From assembly GCF_014297575.1 (NCBI RefSeq), contig NZ_CP060412.1, positions 1,426,001 to 1,490,000 on the forward strand: a stretch of 64,000 bases of DNA. Direction: 5' to 3'. How positions within the stretch are numbered: position 1 is the first letter of the stretch; each line of letters starts with the position of its first letter. This DNA comes from Dyella telluris. Lineage in GTDB: Bacteria; Pseudomonadota; Gammaproteobacteria; Xanthomonadales; Rhodanobacteraceae. Under the pieces are notes generated by a model, which saw only the letters and a list, made by a program, of their open reading frames with translations, searched no databases and had not been told where the DNA came from. Positions 60,346 to 64,000 of this stretch are shown here, piece after piece. Both the position numbers and the translations under genes were made by a program.

Positions 60346-61916
60346 CGCTCGGCACGACGCCCCCCGGAAACGTGCAGGCCCTGCTTGCCGCGCTGGCCAC
60401 GGCGCCCGAGGGCGAATGGCTCGAGCAGGGGCGCACACTGATGCTTCACGGTGAGCTCCCCGCGGCGCTCACCGTATTCGACGCGGCCACGCAGCACTTT
60501 CCGGCATCGTCCGAGGCCGTACTCGGTTTCGCCGGCTTGCTGTGGCAGGTCGGCAACACCTCGCGCGCCGAACAGGTGCTGGCTGAGCGGCTGCAAGCGC
60601 ATCCGACAGATGCCGGCGCCGCCTTCCTGCTTGCCTCGCTGCTGCGCGAACAGGGCCGGCTGACGGCCGTCGGACAGACCTTGCGCACCTTGTTCGCGCA
60701 GGGTCCGCATGACGTCGATACCGCTATCCGCGCGGTGGAGATGCTCGACGACTATGGCCGTCCAGACGACGCCTTCGCGATTTGCGAAATCGCGATCGAC
60801 GCGGGTGCGGACGACCCTCGCCTGCACGCCTATGCGGGCATGCTCGGCATCCAGCTTGGCCTGTTCGAGCGCACGCGGGCCCACTACACCCGCGCGCTTG
60901 CACAAACGCCGGACGCGCTCGACTGGAACATCCCGCTCGGACTTGCGGGTCTGCAGCGCTACGACACGTCGGCGCATGAGGATTTCGCGTTCTTCCAGGA
61001 AGCCCTGCAACGCCCCGGACTGACCGAGCCTACGCGACGTGCATTGCTGTTCGCGCTGGGCAAGGCGCATGACGATGTTGGGGATTTTGCCGCGGCCACC
61101 ACCTATCTGCGGCAGGCGAACGCAAGCGTCCACGCGGCTGGCAACTGGTCGCGCAAGCACTGGAAGCGCAGCATCGAGGCGCGGCTGGCGGCAGCGCCGC
61201 CGTCGGTGGTGCTCTCCGCTCCGGAAGACTGGACGCCGGTATTCGTGGTGGGCGTGCCGCGCTCGGGTACCACCCTGCTCGCGCAGCAGCTGGCGCGCTA
61301 TCCGGGCGTGAAGAATCGCGGCGAGCTGGGCTGGCTGGAATTCTGGGAACAGCGCCTGTCACCGATAACGCCAACGCGCCGGCAACTGGAAGAAGCCGCA
61401 CGCCAGGTTGAGCAACAGCTACGCCAGGACGACGGCGATGCACGCTGGTACATCGACAAGCAGCCGCTGAATCTGCTGCGTGTCGACCTGGCCATGGCGC
61501 TGTGGCCAAACGCGCGCTTTATCCATTGCGAACGTGACGCGCGCGATATCGCCCTGTCGCTGTGGTCGCAGCTGTTCCACGATCAGGCGCACGACTACGC
61601 GTACGACTTCAGCGACATCGCCACGGTGATCCGCGACTGCCAACGCCTGGCAGCCCACTGGCAGGCGCGCTATCCCGCGTCGTTCCTGAGCGTGCGCTAT
61701 GAGCAGTTCGTCGATGCGCCGGAAGAAACCCTGGCCACCATCGCGCAGTGGCTTGGCCTGCCAGGCGAACCCGCGCCCAACGCACAGGCTCCGCAGACCA
61801 GCATCGCCACCGCCAGCACCTGGCAGGCGCGGCAGGCGGTGTACCGGAACTCAGCCGGACGCTGGCAGCAATACCTTCCCTATCTGCCGGAACTGGCGGC
61901 GATCAAGCCGGGCTGA
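60342..61916 (+). CDS. TPR-sulfotransferase (second, coupled)
   Basis: A 524-aa paralogue of its upstream neighbour: TPR-like helical repeats (about 20-270) and a C-terminal domain with VPRSGTTLLAQ (Pro306) and FIHCERDARDIALSLW. The proteins differ enough in the TPR part to recognise different partners. Coupled to the upstream gene by ATGA overlap. Confidence 0.92.
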   Translation: MTLGTTPPGNVQALLAALATAPEGEWLEQGRTLMLHGELPAALTVFDAATQHFPASSEAVLGFAGLLWQVGNTSRAEQVLAERLQAHPTDAGAAFLLASLLREQGRLTAVGQTLRTLFAQGPHDVDTAIRAVEMLDDYGRPDDAFAICEIAIDAGADDPRLHAYAGMLGIQLGLFERTRAHYTRALAQTPDALDWNIPLGLAGLQRYDTSAHEDFAFFQEALQRPGLTEPTRRALLFALGKAHDDVGDFAAATTYLRQANASVHAAGNWSRKHWKRSIEARLAAAPPSVVLSAPEDWTPVFVVGVPRSGTTLLAQQLARYPGVKNRGELGWLEFWEQRLSPITPTRRQLEEAARQVEQQLRQDDGDARWYIDKQPLNLLRVDLAMALWPNARFIHCERDARDIALSLWSQLFHDQAHDYAYDFSDIATVIRDCQRLAAHWQARYPASFLSVRYEQFVDAPEETLATIAQWLGLPGEPAPNAQAPQTSIATASTWQARQAVYRNSAGRWQQYLPYLPELAAIKPG

Positions 61917-61941
61917 TCGCCACCCATCCGACGCCGCCCCA

Positions 61942-63768
61942 TCAGGCTGGCGAACTGTCGTAACCCCAGTGGCGCAACATCGGTTCGAGTATCGGCAACA
62001 GCGGCTCGAACTGCTCGCGATACTTGTGCCAGCGGCCCACCGCCCGGCGATTCACCGGCTCGATCACCTGCGAGTAGCTGGGCGTCGCGATGTAGGCCTT
62101 GCCACGCGCATGCTGGTCAAAGGCCAGCATGGGCGCGCTGTCTTCCAGCTCGAGGAAAGCCGCGATGCGCGAAACCTGCTGCGGGAAATCGTCGACCAGG
62201 TCCTCGTAGCGCGACACCATCACCGACGGCTGCAGGATGGCCACCTCATCCAGCCAGCACTGCATGGTTTCCACGTAGGCATGGGCAAGACGCTCGAGGC
62301 TGCCGCAGGCCGCGGCCAATGCACTGGAACGGAAACTCTGCATGTAGCAGCTCAGCAGCACATCGCAGGGATGGCGCACGGCGAGGACAAACTTGGCCTG
62401 CGGGAACAACCGCACCATCATCGGCAACCACTGCATGTTCAGCGGGTTCTTGTCGACGAGTCGCGCATCCCAGTTGCGCTGGATGCGCTCGTCCACCATC
62501 GCGTGGTAACGCTTGCGCAGCTCGTCCACGTCGAACTGGCGCAGCACGCTGAGGTCATCGAGGATGCGGCGATCATGATTGCCGAGAATGCCGGCGAGCC
62601 GGTTGAAGAACGGATTCTCGTCCATGGACTGCAGGCCCGGGTGCGCGTCGAGCACCTGTTCCAGCAAGGTCGTGCCCGAGCGTGGGAAGCCCACCACGAA
62701 CACCGGCGAATCGTGCATCTCCGGTGCAATCAGCTGCGGCCAGCGCGCGACCTGCTCGGCAGTCACGCGAGGAGCGTCAACCGGCATGGCGGGGGCACCC
62801 GGCACAAAGAATTCGGGTGAATCGAAACTGCGTTCCGCGGCTTCCATGCGATGCGCCACCTGCAGCGCCTCCATGGCTTTACTCGTTTCTCCGAGCTTGT
62901 CGTAGGCAGAAGCGAGCAGGTAGTAATGATTGAAGCTGCCTTCGGACTCCGGCCCGGTGACCTCCAGCAGATCGCGTGCCGCCGTCGCATCGCCACGGCG
63001 CATGGCCAGCGTCGCCACAACATGACGGGCCTCACGCGTCTGTACGTTCGACGCGCCGGACCCGGCACGCAGCACGGGCACCAGCACCGCGTCGGCATCG
63101 TCAAGGCGATTGAGGCGCTCGTAGTGGTTGGCCAGCAGCAGGCGCACGTCGAACTGCCCGGGCCAGCGCGCCAGCAGATCCTCCAGCACTTCGACCGCAT
63201 CGGGAATATCGTTCTTCAGCGTCAGCACCTGGGCCAGCGACAGCTGCAGGTCGTCATCGTTGAACGGCACCCACTGGCGCCAGCGGCGCAGCAAATCCTC
63301 TGCGCCTTCCTGGTCCTGGCAGTAGCAGCAGGCCCGCGCCGCATCGACACGGGCCTCCAGGGAGTCGGGATCGGCCGCCACCACATCCAGCAGAAGGTGA
63401 CGCGCCGTCAGGTAATCGCGCAACTCGATCAGCAGCAGGCCAAGCTGGCGCTTGGGCGTGATGTTCGAGGGGTCAAGCTCCACAGCGCGCGCAAAGGCCT
63501 TGACCGCCTCGCCCTGATGGCCCGTTTCCAGCAGGGCCGTGCCGTAGTTGTTCCAGTTGATGCTGCTTTCCGAGCCCTGCGCGAGTTCGGCATAGAACGG
63601 CAGCGCGTCGCTTACGCGGCGCTGCATGTGCAGGCTGATGGCCAGCATCAGCGTGAGGTCAGGGCGGCCGGGGTGAACCGCAAGTGCGGCTCGGCTCAGC
63701 TGTTCGGCGCGCTCGGGATGACCGCCGTTGATGGCGGCCCCAATCTGGGAGATGTCGTCGGAAACCAT
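61942..63768 (-). CDS. TPR-sulfotransferase (largest)
   Basis: A 608-aa protein with a long TPR region (about 5-330: YGTALLETGHQGEAVKAFA, AVELDPSNITPKRQLG and more) and a C-terminal sulfotransferase domain (FPRSGTTLLEQVLDAHP at Pro362; FVLAVRHPCDVLLSCYMQSF). It is immediately downstream of, and on the same strand as, the TonB-dependent receptor at 63839 (70 bp, with a terminator between). Confidence 0.92.
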   Translation of the reverse strand: MVSDDISQIGAAINGGHPERAEQLSRAALAVHPGRPDLTLMLAISLHMQRRVSDALPFYAELAQGSESSINWNNYGTALLETGHQGEAVKAFARAVELDPSNITPKRQLGLLLIELRDYLTARHLLLDVVAADPDSLEARVDAARACCYCQDQEGAEDLLRRWRQWVPFNDDDLQLSLAQVLTLKNDIPDAVEVLEDLLARWPGQFDVRLLLANHYERLNRLDDADAVLVPVLRAGSGASNVQTREARHVVATLAMRRGDATAARDLLEVTGPESEGSFNHYYLLASAYDKLGETSKAMEALQVAHRMEAAERSFDSPEFFVPGAPAMPVDAPRVTAEQVARWPQLIAPEMHDSPVFVVGFPRSGTTLLEQVLDAHPGLQSMDENPFFNRLAGILGNHDRRILDDLSVLRQFDVDELRKRYHAMVDERIQRNWDARLVDKNPLNMQWLPMMVRLFPQAKFVLAVRHPCDVLLSCYMQSFRSSALAAACGSLERLAHAYVETMQCWLDEVAILQPSVMVSRYEDLVDDFPQQVSRIAAFLELEDSAPMLAFDQHARGKAYIATPSYSQVIEPVNRRAVGRWHKYREQFEPLLPILEPMLRHWGYDSSPA

Positions 63769-63786
63769 GGCTTCACACATAAAGAA

Positions 63787-63812
63787 GGGCCGCGTGGAAT
63801 TCCACGCGGCCC
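63787..63812 (-). terminator. Palindromic terminator between TonB receptor and TPR-sulfotransferase
   Basis: GGGCCGCGTGGAATTCCACG+CGGCCC, a perfect 26-nt palindrome, followed on the minus strand by TTCTTT. It probably attenuates transcription from the receptor into the sulfotransferase gene. Confidence 0.75.
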
Positions 63813-63838
63813 TCAAGGTTAACGCTTATATCAACGGC

Positions 63839-64000
63839 TTAGAACTTGACCGTGACGCGAGCCCAGTAGTAACGGCCCATCAGGTCGAAGTCGCTCGGGT
63901 CGGTGTTGGCGTTGAGCGAGTTGTTCGCGTACAGCATGGGCGGCTGCTTGTCGAACAGGTTATTCACGCCGAAGTCCAGACGGGTGTTGATGATGGCCAG
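63839..64000 (-). CDS. TonB-dependent receptor, C-terminal end (partial)
   Basis: The last 53 residues of an outer-membrane receptor: LAIINTRLDFGVNNLFDKQPP, then SDFDLMGRYYWARVTVKF, with the terminal Phe and the D-x-x-GRYYW-x-R pattern of the receptor barrel's last strands. The rest lies beyond the window. It is next to the TPR-sulfotransferase genes, an association seen here but of unknown meaning. Confidence 0.88.
   Translation of the reverse strand: MAIINTRLDFGVNNLFDKQPPMLYANNSLNANTDPSDFDLMGRYYWARVTVKF

Noticed and set aside
56145..63838. Search for a small precursor peptide gene in the sulfotransferase cluster
   Set aside because: The gaps (24-193 bp) contain no short frame with ribosome site and leader/core appearance that I would support.

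Overview
The window is G+C-rich, densely coded chromosomal DNA. It most resembles a member of the Xanthomonadales, probably family Rhodanobacteraceae (Dyella/Luteibacter-like). Pointers are two TonB-dependent receptors plus a stand-alone TonB, a PhoP/PhoQ pair preceded by a PepSY gene, a tryptophanyl-tRNA synthetase with a C-terminal extension, several TPR-sulfotransferases, and many REP-type palindromes of the GTAGGAGCGCAC kind. The placement is inferred from gene content, not from a database search.

0-3 kb: trpS, an arginase and an exported rhodanese, all on the minus strand. 3-6.9 kb: an accessory stretch with two near-identical 148-bp REP doublets, a duplicated 3' end of a doxX gene, an orphan HigA-like antitoxin, a small Cys-rich protein and yehS. 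6.9-16.4 kb: a six-gene minus-strand operon made of a TonB-dependent receptor, a membrane-anchored serine hydrolase, a dipeptide (L-Ala-D/L-Glu type) epimerase, a POT peptide transporter, an RpiR/MurR-type regulator and a second serine hydrolase. It reads as a pathway for uptake and use of D-amino-acid-containing or muropeptide-derived peptides, with a good promoter and a palindromic candidate operator in front. 16.6-22.3 kb: mixed accessory genes, including an adjacent pair that looks like an unusual signalling system (a membrane c-type-heme sensor ending in HAMP, then a TIR-domain protein), a decayed SDR pseudogene, a lipoprotein, an MBL-fold hydrolase and a DUF6630-like protein. Nine copies of a short hairpin repeat are scattered from 5.2 to 22.3 kb and none was seen to the right of there. 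A tRNA-Thr(UGU) gene with terminator marks the right edge of this block.

22.6-31.1 kb: mostly core genes (SPOR protein, coaX, birA, mtfA, phoPQ with PepSY, dusA, a PDZ-like exported protein), with a 650-bp repeat-rich gap at 26.5-27.1 kb. 31.6-43.6 kb: ferredoxin-NADP reductase, a divergent LysR/SDR pair, a small kinase, DUF456, a DUF885 peptidase, TfoX-like and hemolysin III genes, a universal stress protein, TonB, and a cysteine-dioxygenase/FAD protein pair. 43.7-48.2 kb: a LysR regulator divergent from an MFS/PRISE-reductase/zinc-alcohol-dehydrogenase operon. 48.2-56.1 kb: cardiolipin synthase, an MFS transporter, nicotinamidase, small proteins, a PIN-domain protein, a YgjP-like metallopeptidase, a KirBac channel and a quinone oxidoreductase.

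56.3-64 kb: a cluster of four sulfotransferases (three with N-terminal TPRs), a TPR-linked aspartyl/asparaginyl beta-hydroxylase and the 3' end of a second TonB-dependent receptor. This looks like a post-translational or small-molecule modification locus of unknown substrate.

Four REP doublets sit exactly in the gaps between convergent genes, so they probably double as bidirectional terminators.
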